This document shows, piece by piece, positions 46,999 to 55,464 of a stretch of 64,000 nt of DNA (positions are counted from its first letter, which is position 1; each line of letters opens with the position of its first letter). The stretch is from NCBI GenBank assembly GCA_947447355.1, contig CANFJF010000008.1, positions 18,694 to 82,693 on the forward strand, read 5' to 3'. The notes below the pieces were generated by a model that was not told the origin of the DNA, made no database searches, and worked only from the letters and a program-made list of their open reading frames with translations. This DNA comes from Comamonadaceae bacterium. Its GTDB lineage: Bacteria; Pseudomonadota; Gammaproteobacteria; Burkholderiales; Burkholderiaceae_C. Position numbers and translations under genes: made by a program.

Positions 46999-47539
46999 GT
47001 CGGCGGGGTGTGATCTCGACCGAGTCGGTGCCGGTGCTCATCCAGACCGTGCCGTCTTGCACCGTCACCTGCAGCTGCATGGTGCGAGCCGCGAGCTTGG
47101 CCAATGCCTGACTTTCAGCCGCGTCAATTTGCCAAACCACCAAATTGCTGGCACGTGTGAGCTTGGTTTCAATGGCTTTCCACCAGACGGGTGTGCTGCT
47201 GGCAAAGCTCAGCACCGTCACCCGGTCGGCCCGACCGGCGGCGCGCATCAGGCGCTTGTCATCGGGCTGACCGACGTCTATCCAGTGCAGGATGGCGTCG
47301 GTGTAATCCTTGTGCCACAAAGCGGCTTCGTCGACGTCCCATAAATCTTTGGCGAATTCGAGCTTGCCTTTGTTGTCGTCGGCTGTCACGTTCAGCGCGA
47401 AGGCCAGCAGCCGGATCATCATGCGTTCGTCAGCCTCTGACGGATGACGCGCAATGACCACCGTGTGGTCGGCATAGACGTTGCGGTCCATGTCGGCAAT
47501 TTGCAATTGGGCTTTGTAAATGGTGGCTTTGAGTGCCAT
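46979..47539 (-). CDS. yaeQ: YaeQ family protein
   Basis: A 186-residue protein of the YaeQ family, which shares the PD-(D/E)XK nuclease-like fold but has no settled biochemical role. The start MALKATIYKAQLQIADMDR and the middle segments DLWDVDEAALWHKDYTD and IDVGQPDDKRLMRAAGRAD are diagnostic. It converges with the ion-channel gene and is divergent from the methionine synthase. Confidence 0.88.
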   Translation of the reverse strand: MALKATIYKAQLQIADMDRNVYADHTVVIARHPSEADERMMIRLLAFALNVTADDNKGKLEFAKDLWDVDEAALWHKDYTDAILHWIDVGQPDDKRLMRAAGRADRVTVLSFASSTPVWWKAIETKLTRASNLVVWQIDAAESQALAKLAARTMQLQVTVQDGTVWMSTGTDSVEITPRRLTPRLD

Positions 47540-47701
47540 GAACAGTTCTCGGGTCGGGTGCAGGAAAAAGATCTATTGGAACAGCCTTTTAGTTGGGGGT
47601 TTTGTTGGCGTTCTTTGGCAAACTTTCGCTATAGTGGCGGTTCGCCAATTGACAACCATTAAAGCGGCTTGAGACAGCAGCCTTCAAAGAGAAATCTAAG
47701 C

Positions 47702-48733
47702 ATGACCCGATCCCTTTTTAGCGCCACCATTGCCGGTAGCCTGCCCAAACCTGCCTGGTTGTCCGAAACCCAAAAACTCTGGCCGCAGTGGAAGGCCGAC
47801 GGCGCTGAGCTGGCGCAGGCCAAGCTCGATGCGACGTTGTTGTGGATCAAATCCCAAGAGGACGCTGGACTCGACGTGATTGGTGACGGCGAGCAGTCGC
47901 GCCAGCACTTTGTGCACGGCTTTTTGGAGCAGGTCGAAGGCATTGACTTCGAGCACAAGGTGAAGATGGGCATTCGCGACAACCGTTACGACGCGATGGT
48001 GCCGCAGGTGGTTTCGGCGCTCAGACTCAAGGGCCGCGTGCATGCCGCCGAAGCCCAGTTTTTACGCGCTCACACGACCAAAAAAATCAAGTTCACGCTG
48101 CCCGGCCCGATGACAATTGTCGACACCGTGGCCGACCGGTTTTATGGCGACAAGGTCAAACTGGCGATGGCTTTTGCCGAGCTGCTGAATCAAGAAGCCT
48201 TGGCCTTGCAGGCTGACGGTGTGGACGTCATTCAGTTTGACGAACCGGCTTTCAATGTCTACATGAAAGAAGCCGCCGACTGGGGCGTCAAAGCACTGGA
48301 GCGTGCCGCGCAAGGCCTGACTTGTACGACAGCCGTGCACATCTGCTACGGCTATGGCATCAAGGCCAATGACGACTGGAAACAAACACTTGGTGAAGAA
48401 TGGCGGCAGTACGAACAGGTCTTGCCGGCACTGGCCAAAAGCAGTATTCAGCAAGTCAGCCTCGAGTGCTATCACTCGCATGTGCCACCGCATTTGATGG
48501 CGCTGCTCGAAGGTAAAGATGTGATGGTCGGCGTGATCGATGTCGCCAGTGATGTGATTGAAACGCCCGAGCAAGTCGCAGACACCATTGGCAAAGCCTT
48601 GCAGTACGTGCCTAAAAACCGGCTGCTGCCCTGCACCAACTGCGGCTTGGCACCCATGAGCCGCGACGTCGCCCTGAAGAAACTCGAAGCGCTGGCCAAG
48701 GGTGCTGCGTTGGCGCGTGAGCGTTACCAATGA
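47702..48733 (+). CDS. Core cobalamin-independent methionine synthase (MetE C-terminal-like)
   Basis: A 343-residue protein corresponding to the zinc-bearing C-terminal half of MetE. STIAGSLPKPAWL-type start, DGEQSRQHFVHGFLEQVEGID, and CTTAVHICYGYG then CTNCGLAPMSRD carry expected His/Cys zinc ligands. Such short core synthases (MesD-type) are known to make methionine without the MetE N-domain, in some cases needing a DUF1852 partner (MesX). No DUF1852 gene is in the window. ATG 47702 matches homologues; the cupin gene follows at once. Confidence 0.86.
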   Translation: MTRSLFSATIAGSLPKPAWLSETQKLWPQWKADGAELAQAKLDATLLWIKSQEDAGLDVIGDGEQSRQHFVHGFLEQVEGIDFEHKVKMGIRDNRYDAMVPQVVSALRLKGRVHAAEAQFLRAHTTKKIKFTLPGPMTIVDTVADRFYGDKVKLAMAFAELLNQEALALQADGVDVIQFDEPAFNVYMKEAADWGVKALERAAQGLTCTTAVHICYGYGIKANDDWKQTLGEEWRQYEQVLPALAKSSIQQVSLECYHSHVPPHLMALLEGKDVMVGVIDVASDVIETPEQVADTIGKALQYVPKNRLLPCTNCGLAPMSRDVALKKLEALAKGAALARERYQ

Positions 48734-48755
48734 AACCGAAATCAAAGGCAGTCCT

Positions 48756-49274
48756 ATGAGTACCGATCCAAGCCACTCACACCCTCATTTGCACACGCAT
48801 CCACACAGCCATGAACCTCGCTGGAAACACGACGGCGTGCGTGTGATTGGCGCAGGCCAGCTGGACAGCAATACCGCGCAAACGCCTGGCATGGACCGCA
48901 GCGCAGCCATCAACTTTGCGCGCGTCGGTGCGCAAAAATTATGGGCTGGCACTGTCACCATCCATGCCGATGCCAAGACCGGGGCGCACCACCATGGCCC
49001 GCTTGAAAGTGTGATTTATGTCATCCGCGGCAAAGCCCGTATGCGCTGGGGCGAACACTTGGAGTTCACGGCTGAGGCCGGCCCCGGTGACTTCATTTAT
49101 GTGCCGCCCTATGTGCCGCACCAAGAGATCAACGCGAGCGCCACCGAACTGCTTGAATGCGTGCTGTGCCGCAGTGACGGTGAAGCCGTGGCCGTGAATC
49201 TTGACATCGAGCCCGCTGAAAAACCGCAGTCCGTGTTGTGGATTGATCCGACCCATCCACAAGGCGGCGTGTAA
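48756..49274 (+). CDS. Cupin-domain protein with histidine-rich N-terminus
   Basis: A 172-residue protein. The N-terminus SHSHPHLHTHPHSHEPRWK is unusually His-rich and may bind metal. The cupin core shows TGAHHHGPLESVIYVIRGKARMRWG and PGDFIYVPPYVPHQEIN, the two metal-binding motifs. It starts 22 bases after the methionine synthase stop with AAAGGCAG upstream and may be co-transcribed with it. Function not assigned; a metal-dependent dioxygenase or isomerase is possible. Confidence 0.8.
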   Translation: MSTDPSHSHPHLHTHPHSHEPRWKHDGVRVIGAGQLDSNTAQTPGMDRSAAINFARVGAQKLWAGTVTIHADAKTGAHHHGPLESVIYVIRGKARMRWGEHLEFTAEAGPGDFIYVPPYVPHQEINASATELLECVLCRSDGEAVAVNLDIEPAEKPQSVLWIDPTHPQGGV

Positions 49275-49318
49275 GCTGCACATTCAAACTCGCACTTCAA
49301 AAACCCGGAGGAATTTTT

Positions 49319-49600
49319 ATGAAAGCCATTTGGCAAGACACCGTGATTGCAGAGAGTGACGACATCGTCGTGCTCGAAGGCAACCACTATTTCCCGATCA
49401 GCGCCCTCAACCGCGACTACGTCACCTTCAGCAACCACCACACCATGTGCGCCTGGAAAGGGCAGGCGAGTTATTACTCGCTGCTGGTCAACGGCGAAAT
49501 GAACACCGACGCAGCTTGGTACTACCCCGAGCCAAAGAACGAAGCTGACAGCATCAAGGACCGCGTGGCTTTTTGGAAGGGTGTGAAGATCGAGGCTTGA
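49319..49600 (+). CDS. DUF427 domain protein
   Basis: A 93-residue protein of the DUF427 family. The core reads WQDTVIAESDDIVVLEGNHYFP, then TFSNHHTMCAWKGQASYYSLL and AWYYPEPKNEADSIKDRVAFWKGVKIE. A near-consensus GGAGG precedes the ATG at 49319. DUF427 proteins are common near small redox enzymes but have no confirmed function. It belongs to the 47.7-49.6 kb transcription unit with methionine synthase and cupin. Confidence 0.88.
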   Translation: MKAIWQDTVIAESDDIVVLEGNHYFPISALNRDYVTFSNHHTMCAWKGQASYYSLLVNGEMNTDAAWYYPEPKNEADSIKDRVAFWKGVKIEA

Positions 49601-49672
49601 TGAAGATACGCAACCGAATTTATTTTTAAGTGGTCTGTGTTGACATTAATGCAGGCCCAATAGGAGAACTTT

Positions 49673-50395
49673 TTGAACGTGCCCGCCCCCCATCCCGACC
49701 TTCTTGAAAAACTGGCCTTGGCCAACCGGATTCTTTTCGATCAGAACGTGGTCGACGCGTTTGGTCATGTCAGTGTTCGCCATGACAAGTCCCCCGGACA
49801 CTTTTTGTTGTCCTGCAATCGCGCACCTGGGTTGGTTCGCCCATCCGACATCCTGACTTACGACATGGAAGGCGATTTGGCGGTTGAGAGCGACAAACGT
49901 TCTTACCTTGAGCGTTTCATTCACAGCGAGATTTACAAAGCGCGCCCCGACGTGGTGGCCGTGGTGCACAGCCATTCGCAAAGCATGATCCCTTTTGGTG
50001 TGACGGGCCAGCGCTTGCGTCCGATCTTCCACATGAGTGGATTTCTGGGCAGTGGATCGTCTCTCTTTGATATCCGGGAAGATGCAGGCAACACCGACAT
50101 GCTGATTCGCGACACCGGTCTGGGTCGCGCGCTGGCGAAGTCGCTCGGACAAAACAACTGCGTGCTAATGCGCGGTCACGGCTCCACCACGACGGGGGAA
50201 TCTATTGAGCAAGTGGTCTATCGCGCCATTTATGCGGAAGTCAATGCCAAGTTGCAGCTGCAAGCGGCGGCTTTGGGTCCCGTGAAATTTCTCAACGAAG
50301 AAGAAGCCGCCCTTGCTGCCGTCACCACTGAAGGCCAAGTGGCGCGTCCTTGGGCCTTGTGGGCTGAAAAAGTCGGTGCGTTAGACGCTGAATAA
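49673..50395 (+). CDS. Class II aldolase/adducin family protein
   Basis: A 240-residue zinc-dependent aldolase/epimerase-fold protein. FGHVSVRHD and the His pair in VVAVVHSHSQSMI form the metal site; LMRGHGSTTTGESIEQVV follows. Relatives include L-fuculose-phosphate aldolase and 3-oxo-tetronate 4-phosphate decarboxylases. AGGAG at 49662-49666 lies 6 bases before a TTG at 49673 (MNVPAPHP), so TTG initiation is supported; a GTG at 49679 is the alternative. Followed closely by a Bug receptor; both may serve an organic acid pathway. Confidence 0.86.
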   Translation: MNVPAPHPDLLEKLALANRILFDQNVVDAFGHVSVRHDKSPGHFLLSCNRAPGLVRPSDILTYDMEGDLAVESDKRSYLERFIHSEIYKARPDVVAVVHSHSQSMIPFGVTGQRLRPIFHMSGFLGSGSSLFDIREDAGNTDMLIRDTGLGRALAKSLGQNNCVLMRGHGSTTTGESIEQVVYRAIYAEVNAKLQLQAAALGPVKFLNEEEAALAAVTTEGQVARPWALWAEKVGALDAE

Positions 50396-50407
50396 ACGGA
50401 ACTAAAA

Positions 50408-51382
50408 ATGAAAATTCAACCTTCGTGGCGCCTGCTGGCCTTGCTTGCAACCGTGGCAGCTTTTGCGCTGCCCGCCTGGGCCGACACCTACCCGTCCCGT
50501 GCCGTCAAAATCATCGTTCCGTATGGCACAGGCGGCGGTTCTGACGTTCTGGCGCGGCAGATCAGTGGACGTTTGCAAGCGATCTGGGGGCAGGGGATTG
50601 CGGTGGACAATCGCGCGGGTGCCTCAGGCAACATCGGCACCGAAGCCGTGGTCCGCTCCCCAGGTGATGGTTACACCTTGCTGCTGCAAAACAGCACCAT
50701 GGTGGTCAATCCGGCGGTTTCCGGCAAGCTTAATTACGATCCTGAAAAAGACCTCACGCCGATCATGCTGCTGGGCTTGACGCCGATTGCCTTGGTGGCG
50801 CACCACAGTACGAATATCAAGACGCTCAAAGAGCTCATCGACTATTCCAAATTAAACCCGACGGCGCTCAGCTACGGCTCATGCGGCGTGGGCACGCCTC
50901 AGCACTTCGTCATGGAGTTGGTCAAGCAAAAATCTGGCGTCAACGCCACGCACATTGGCTACAAGGGTTGCGCACCCGCCCTGAACGATGTCGTGGGTGG
51001 CCAAGTCCCACTGGCGATCTTGAGTGCGAACTTGACCGCGCCCCATGTCAAGACCGGCAAGCTCAACGCGATTGGCATCTCCACCGCAGCGCGTTATCAG
51101 TTGATGCCGCAGTTGCCTTCTTTTGAAGAGCAAGGGCTCAAGCCCTTGGACTTTTCTATTTGGTACGCCCTGATGGGGCCCGCCAAAATGCCGCCTGAGG
51201 TGGTTGCCCGCATCTATGCCGATGTGCAAAAGGTCTTGCAGGAACCCGCCATACGTGACAACTTGTCGGCAGCGGGCGTGGAGCCAATGTCCGGTAATGG
51301 CGCTGATCTGGCCAAGCTCATCAAGTCTGACTTGGTGCGCTACGCGCAGCTGGCGAGGTCGGCCAACATCAAAGCCGACTGA
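50408..51382 (+). CDS. Bug-family solute-binding protein (4)
   Basis: A 324-residue periplasmic receptor. Sec signal WRLLALLATVAAFALPAWA, then YPSRAVKIIVPYGTGGGSDVLAR, AVDNRAGASGNIGTEAVVRS and THIGYKGCAPALNDVVGGQV. It starts 12 bases after the class II aldolase stop, so the two are in one operon and the ligand is probably the aldolase pathway substrate. No TctAB permease is near. Confidence 0.92.
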   Translation: MKIQPSWRLLALLATVAAFALPAWADTYPSRAVKIIVPYGTGGGSDVLARQISGRLQAIWGQGIAVDNRAGASGNIGTEAVVRSPGDGYTLLLQNSTMVVNPAVSGKLNYDPEKDLTPIMLLGLTPIALVAHHSTNIKTLKELIDYSKLNPTALSYGSCGVGTPQHFVMELVKQKSGVNATHIGYKGCAPALNDVVGGQVPLAILSANLTAPHVKTGKLNAIGISTAARYQLMPQLPSFEEQGLKPLDFSIWYALMGPAKMPPEVVARIYADVQKVLQEPAIRDNLSAAGVEPMSGNGADLAKLIKSDLVRYAQLARSANIKAD

Positions 51383-51453
51383 AACAGTTTGAGATTGAAC
51401 ATTTTTCTACTTGACTCGTCCTGACGTATAAACGGGAAAAAGGATCTATCCAG

Positions 51454-51891
51454 ATGTTCAAACATATTCTCATTCCTGCAGATGGATCAGACAATGCTCA
51501 AAGGGCCATCGACAAGGCCATCGGGCTCGCGCAGGCCTTCAAGAGTCAGGTCACGGCCATCTATGTCATCGACCCCTATGCCTTCACCGGAGTGGGGACT
51601 GACTTTGCTTATGGTCATGCCGAATACTTGAGCGCTGCCACGGACGAAGGCAATCAAGCGCTACAAGTCGCCAAAGAGGCTTTTCAGGCGGCAGGGCTTG
51701 AGCTCACCACGACCGTGGTCGAGGGTCATGCCATCTACAAAGGGATTCTCGAGGCGGCTACCAACATCGGTGCGGACCTCATCGTGATCGCGTCGCACGG
51801 TCACAAAGGCTTGGAAAAACTGATCTTGGGCAGTGTGACGTCACAAGTTTTGTCTCACGCGCATTTGCCGGTATTGGTCGTGCGCGACTGA
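51454..51891 (+). CDS. Universal stress protein (UspA family)
   Basis: A 145-residue UspA-fold protein. It starts FKHILIPADGSDNAQRAIDKA and ends with the ATP-binding GxxG-x9-G(S/T) motif in SHGHKGLEKLILGSVTSQV. Such proteins buffer stress responses; the trigger is not visible. It stands alone, with its own ribosome-binding region (AAAGGATC), and is followed by a family 1 repeat cluster that begins next to its stop. Confidence 0.92.
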   Translation: MFKHILIPADGSDNAQRAIDKAIGLAQAFKSQVTAIYVIDPYAFTGVGTDFAYGHAEYLSAATDEGNQALQVAKEAFQAAGLELTTTVVEGHAIYKGILEAATNIGADLIVIASHGHKGLEKLILGSVTSQVLSHAHLPVLVVRD

Positions 51892-51892
51892 A

Positions 51893-52030
51893 GATGGATT
51901 GCCGCGCTGCGCTCGCAATGACGGCATTCTTGGCCTGTTGTTCAAGGTCTTTGTGCGGTAGCCGAACGGATTCGGAAAACTCGCAATGACGAACTTTCCG
52001 TCGCTGCGAGCGTAGCGCGGCAGCCCATCC
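51893..52030. repeat. Palindromic repeat cluster (family 1)
   Basis: It begins two bases after the UspA stop with a right arm (GATGGATTGCCGCGCTGCGC then TCGCAATGACGG), continues through an unrelated spacer with a half copy (CTCGCAATGACG), and ends with a left arm (CCGTCGCTGCGAGCGTAGCG) near 52030, just before the SDR stop. The copies are inverted relative to one another. Confidence 0.88.
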
Positions 52031-52038
52031 CCTCGACC

Positions 52039-52797
52039 TTAATCCCGAACATCCGCCACGGGATTCTGACCAAAGTCAGCCCGTGCCAAGACCGCCAATA
52101 CGCTCTTCGCGGCATCGGCCGGCGAGCTGAGCTGACCACCTTGGTGCAGCCCGGCAAAACCTTGGCGGTCCGGAAACAGCGCATCGTCTGCGCCGCGCAA
52201 TTGCACTTGCATGTCGGTGTCGATGACGCCGGGTGCCAATGCACACACCTTGGCACCGTTGGGCTTGAGGGCTTCGTCCAGTGCCAGGCAGCGTGTGAAA
52301 TGATCCATACCGGCCTTGGCTGCGCAATAAGCCGACTGCGACGCCATCGGCCGACGGCCCAAACCGGAGGAAATATTCAGCACCTTGCGCGGGATGGGCC
52401 AGTTGTCAGTCGCCCGCAAAAACGCAGCGCTCAATTGCATCGGCGCTTCTAATCCCACGCGCAAAGCCTGTGCTAAATCATCCGCGTCGCTCAGACTCAG
52501 CGGCGTGATGCGCGGTATAAAACCGGCATTGTTGATCAACGTCGCGCTGGAAAAACCGGCATTGGCTTGACTTGTCAGCCAAGCGTCGAGTTTGCGACTG
52601 ACCGCTGCGCCTTGCGCTAAGTCCTCCCTCCATTGAATCAAGGTCGCACTCTTGGTCTCGGCCAGTAGCGTCAGTGAGGGATTGGTTTTGCGTGAAATGC
52701 ACAGCAGCATGCAGCCCGGCTGGAGCAATTGTTCGGCCATGGCAAGCCCCATGCCGCGCGATGCGCCGGTGAGGATGGTGAGGTGTTTGTCGGTCAT
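52039..52797 (-). CDS. Short-chain dehydrogenase (sepiapterin-reductase-like)
   Basis: A 252-residue SDR. Cofactor motif TGASRGMGLAMAEQL, NNAG in TLINNAGFIP, Ser in NISSGLGRRPM and catalytic SAYCAAKAG. It resembles sepiapterin-reductase-like and YwfD-type SDRs; substrate unknown. Three candidate ATG codons lie at 52797, 52806 and 52809; 52797 begins directly at the fold. Its stop is next to a repeat cluster, and it lies downstream of the rluA operon on the same strand, about 60 bases away. Confidence 0.86.
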   Translation of the reverse strand: MTDKHLTILTGASRGMGLAMAEQLLQPGCMLLCISRKTNPSLTLLAETKSATLIQWREDLAQGAAVSRKLDAWLTSQANAGFSSATLINNAGFIPRITPLSLSDADDLAQALRVGLEAPMQLSAAFLRATDNWPIPRKVLNISSGLGRRPMASQSAYCAAKAGMDHFTRCLALDEALKPNGAKVCALAPGVIDTDMQVQLRGADDALFPDRQGFAGLHQGGQLSSPADAAKSVLAVLARADFGQNPVADVRD

Positions 52798-52855
52798 AAA
52801 GATCATCATAGAGAGTTGGCAAGACCGCTGTGCCCTGCTGCGGCCTCAACCCATC

Positions 52856-53704
52856 TTAAAAAGGGACAACGCTGCTGAAGTGCAGGGTGACGCCCGTGTC
52901 GGGGTGATGGAAAGCCAGCGCCGATGCATGCAGGAGCAGCCGACTCTCTAAACGCTCCGTCATTGCGAGCAGGGGATCCGTCATTGCGAGCGTAGCGCGG
53001 CAATCCATCCCCGAGCACCGCCGACATAGATTGCCGCGCTGCGCTCGCAATGACGGAGGCTTTAGATTGCCGCGCTGCGCTCGCAATGACGGACTTTCAA
53101 CTCGCAATGGCGGACTAAAAACGCGTGCTGACGAACTTGTCGCTTGCTGTGACGGGCCGTACAGCGCATCCCCGACGATCGGATGCCCTAGCGCCAGCAA
53201 ATGCACACGCAGTTGGTGGGATCGGCCGGTCAGCGGTTCGAGCTGCAGCCGAGTGGTTTGGGCTTGCGCGTCTTGGCTGTCAACACGCCAGCGGGTCTGG
53301 CTTGGCTTGCCCGTGGCATGGTCGATCACGCGCAGCGGGCGGTTCGGCCAGTCAACCGCAATCGGCAGGTCGATCAGCCCCCAACCTTCTGCGTCACTCT
53401 CTGAAACGACAGGTGACATCAAGCGGCCATGCACCACGGCCACATACCGCTTGTGCACGCGCCGCTCTGCAAAGGCCAAACTCAACTTCCGTTGCGCCGC
53501 AGGATTTCGGGCCATCAGCATCAAGCCTGAAGTGGCCATGTCCAGTCGATGTACCACCAGCGCACCAGGATAAATTTTTTGAACGCGGGCGCTCAGACAA
53601 TCTTGCTTGTCTTCACCACGACCGGGCACGGCCAACAGGCCGGCTGGTTTGTCGACCACCAGCAGATCGGCATCAAGGTGGTGAAACTGCAGGGGAGGGA
53701 TCAC
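52856..53704 (-). CDS. RluA-family pseudouridine synthase carrying an in-frame repeat insertion
   Basis: A 282-residue RNA pseudouridine synthase of the RluA group. Catalytic Asp55 is in HRLDMATSG, and [12 protein letters not shown] and [23 protein letters not shown] complete the core. The conserved C-terminus [18 protein letters not shown] resumes only at about residue 253. Between them, residues 195-252 are encoded by palindromic repeats (peptides [17 protein letters not shown]). GTG 53704 overlaps the stop of the preceding gene (GTGA). Whether the protein remains active is unknown. Confidence 0.86.
   Translation of the reverse strand: MIPPLQFHHLDADLLVVDKPAGLLAVPGRGEDKQDCLSARVQKIYPGALVVHRLDMATSGLMLMARNPAAQRKLSLAFAERRVHKRYVAVVHGRLMSPVVSESDAEGWGLIDLPIAVDWPNRPLRVIDHATGKPSQTRWRVDSQDAQAQTTRLQLEPLTGRSHQLRVHLLALGHPIVGDALYGPSQQATSSSARVFSPPLRVESPSLRAQRGNLKPPSLRAQRGNLCRRCSGMDCRATLAMTDPLLAMTERLESRLLLHASALAFHHPDTGVTLHFSSVVPF
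52958..53116. repeat. Palindromic repeat cluster (family 1) inside rluA
   Basis: A half arm (CGTCATTGCGAG), a full left arm and two right arms (ATTGCCGCGCTGCGCTCGC then AATGACGG), plus a degenerate CTCGCAATGGCGG, all lie within the rluA-type gene. The insertion preserves frame, and no stop is introduced. On the coding strand the arms read SLRAQRGNL twice and DCRATLAMT once. Confidence 0.92.
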
Positions 53705-54003
53705 GGCCGCTGCGCGTGTCCTGCTCTGCGCTGTTCGCGCAGCATGAAGAGGTAAAGGCTTTCCACCTTCTCGCGAGCCCACGGCGTTTTGCGCAAAAAC
53801 TTCAGGCTGGACGCCACACTGGGGTCGAGCACAAAGCAGCGAATGTGGATGCGCTGGCCGAGTTCTTCCCAGCCGTAATGGGTGGACAACGCCGTCACGA
53901 TGGCCTCTAACGTCAGCCCGTGCAGCGGATTACCGACTTGAGCCGTGGGCACCGAGGGCGCCGGGCGCGCGCCCTCGGGCGGGTCCCCGGTCGGGTCGAT
54001 CAC
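53701..54003 (-). CDS. VF530-family DNA-binding protein (DUF2132)
   Basis: A 100-residue protein with the VF530 signature [22 protein letters not shown], then [32 protein letters not shown]. It folds as a helical DNA-binding-like domain; the role is unknown. It starts with GTG 54003 overlapping the stop of the upstream 46-residue gene (GTGA), and its own stop overlaps the rluA GTG. The three genes form a strictly coupled operon. Confidence 0.85.
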   Translation of the reverse strand: MIDPTGDPPEGARPAPSVPTAQVGNPLHGLTLEAIVTALSTHYGWEELGQRIHIRCFVLDPSVASSLKFLRKTPWAREKVESLYLFMLREQRRAGHAQRP

Positions 54004-54140
54004 TTGTTTTTAAGTTTGCCGCGCACCGGCACCACCGTGACCACGGTCGGGCGCACAGCGTCGGGGGAGACCGTCTTGGGAGGCGACGTGTCTTTTTTTG
54101 GTTTTTTGACCATCTTTTGGCCTTGTTGACCTTTTGCCAT
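54000..54140 (-). CDS. Small lysine-rich hypothetical protein (46 residues)
   Basis: The frame reads [20 protein letters not shown] and ends PVRGKLKNK. It starts with ATG 54140 and has AGGAG at the right distance (AGGAGTTACACC before ATG). Its stop overlaps the next GTG start. The lysine-rich, proline-containing composition and the operon position argue for a real gene; similar short proteins beside VF530 genes occur in Burkholderiales, as I recall. Possibly nucleic-acid binding. Confidence 0.75.
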   Translation of the reverse strand: MAKGQQGQKMVKKPKKDTSPPKTVSPDAVRPTVVTVVPVRGKLKNK

Positions 54141-54230
54141 GGTGTAACTCCTGATGAATGGGGGCAGCAAGCCTGTTGGCCGCTTGTGCTGATTATCTGT
54201 CCAAGAAGTCGCTGTTAAGCTCCTGACCCG

Positions 54231-55457
54231 ATGACTTCACCTACTTTTTCAGATTTAACGCGGCAACGCTCTTTCATGCGCATGTGGTTTGCGCGTCTGA
54301 CCGGCACCACCAGCAATCAGATGTTGATGGTGGCCGTCGGTTGGCAAATGTATGAGATCACCGGTAGCGCCTGGGATTTGGGGCTGGTGGGTTTGTTCCA
54401 GTTTGTGCCTGCGCTGCTGCTGACTTTGATGGCTGGCCACGTGGCTGACCGCGTCCACAGGGGCCGCATTGTGGCGGCCTGTCTACTGGCCCAAGGGCTG
54501 GTGGCTTTGGTGCTGATGGCCGGCACCGAAGGCTTGGGTGCCGCCGGGCCCTGGGTTTCACGTGAGTGGCTCTTGGGCCTGTCGGTGGTGCTGGGTGCTG
54601 CGCGGGCTTTTCAGATGCCGGCGCAGCAGGCGCTCACGCCCATGTTGGTGCCGACTAGCATGTTGCAGCGTGCCACGGCTTTCAGCTCTGCCGGCAACCA
54701 GGCGTCGGTGATTGGCGGGCCGGCGCTGGGCGGGGTGATATTTGTGGCTGGAGCCACCGCTGTTTACATGACCTGTACGGTGCTTTTTTTGATGGGTTGC
54801 TTCTTGGTGCTCCGCGTGAAGTACACGCACGTGGCCCCGTTGCGTGAGCCGGTGTCCATGGCTGTGTTGCTGGCGGGTGCCGTCTTCATCTTTCAGCGCA
54901 AGGCCTTGCTGGGCGCAGTGTTGTTGGATTTGTTCGCCGTACTGCTCGGTGGTGCAACGGCCTTGCTGCCGCTCTTTGCCAAAGATATTTTGATGGTCGG
55001 CCCGTGGGGGCTGGGTCTGCTTCGCGCAGCGCCTGCGGTGGGTGCGTTGCTCATGTCAGGGTGGCTGACACGCTGGCCGCTGGCCCGTCACGTGGGCTAC
55101 CGCATGCTGGCGGCCGTGGCGGTCTATGGCGTCTGCATGGTGGTCTTTGGGCTGTCGACCAGTTTTGTCTTGTCGCTGCTTGTGCTGGCGCTGTCGGGTG
55201 CGGCCGACATGGTCAGCGTGGTGGTGCGGATGACGCTGGTGCAAATGGAAACACCGGACGAGATGCGCGGCCGTGTCAGCGCTATCAATTCAGTTTTCAT
55301 CGGGGCCTCGAATCAGCTTGGCGAATTCGAATCAGGCGCCACAGCGGCCGCGCTCGGCCCGGTCGGCTCTGTCGTGCTGGGCGGCGTCGGAACGGTGCTG
55401 GTGGCTTGCGCTTGGCTGCGTTACTTTCCGGATTTGGCCAAGCGCGACCGACTTTGA
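54231..55457 (+). CDS. MFS transporter
   Basis: A 408-residue major facilitator protein with about 12 hydrophobic spans. The cytoplasmic loop motif ADRVHRGRIVAACLLAQGL follows the second span. It belongs to the enterobactin-exporter-like/MFS_3 group (QMLMVAVGWQMYEITGSAWDLGLVGL, then a segment with MPAQQALTPMLVP). Direction and substrate are unknown; relatives are exporters. It converges with the cytochrome c gene 7 bases away. Confidence 0.88.
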   Translation: MTSPTFSDLTRQRSFMRMWFARLTGTTSNQMLMVAVGWQMYEITGSAWDLGLVGLFQFVPALLLTLMAGHVADRVHRGRIVAACLLAQGLVALVLMAGTEGLGAAGPWVSREWLLGLSVVLGAARAFQMPAQQALTPMLVPTSMLQRATAFSSAGNQASVIGGPALGGVIFVAGATAVYMTCTVLFLMGCFLVLRVKYTHVAPLREPVSMAVLLAGAVFIFQRKALLGAVLLDLFAVLLGGATALLPLFAKDILMVGPWGLGLLRAAPAVGALLMSGWLTRWPLARHVGYRMLAAVAVYGVCMVVFGLSTSFVLSLLVLALSGAADMVSVVVRMTLVQMETPDEMRGRVSAINSVFIGASNQLGEFESGATAAALGPVGSVVLGGVGTVLVACAWLRYFPDLAKRDRL

Positions 55458-55464
55458 TGCACCC

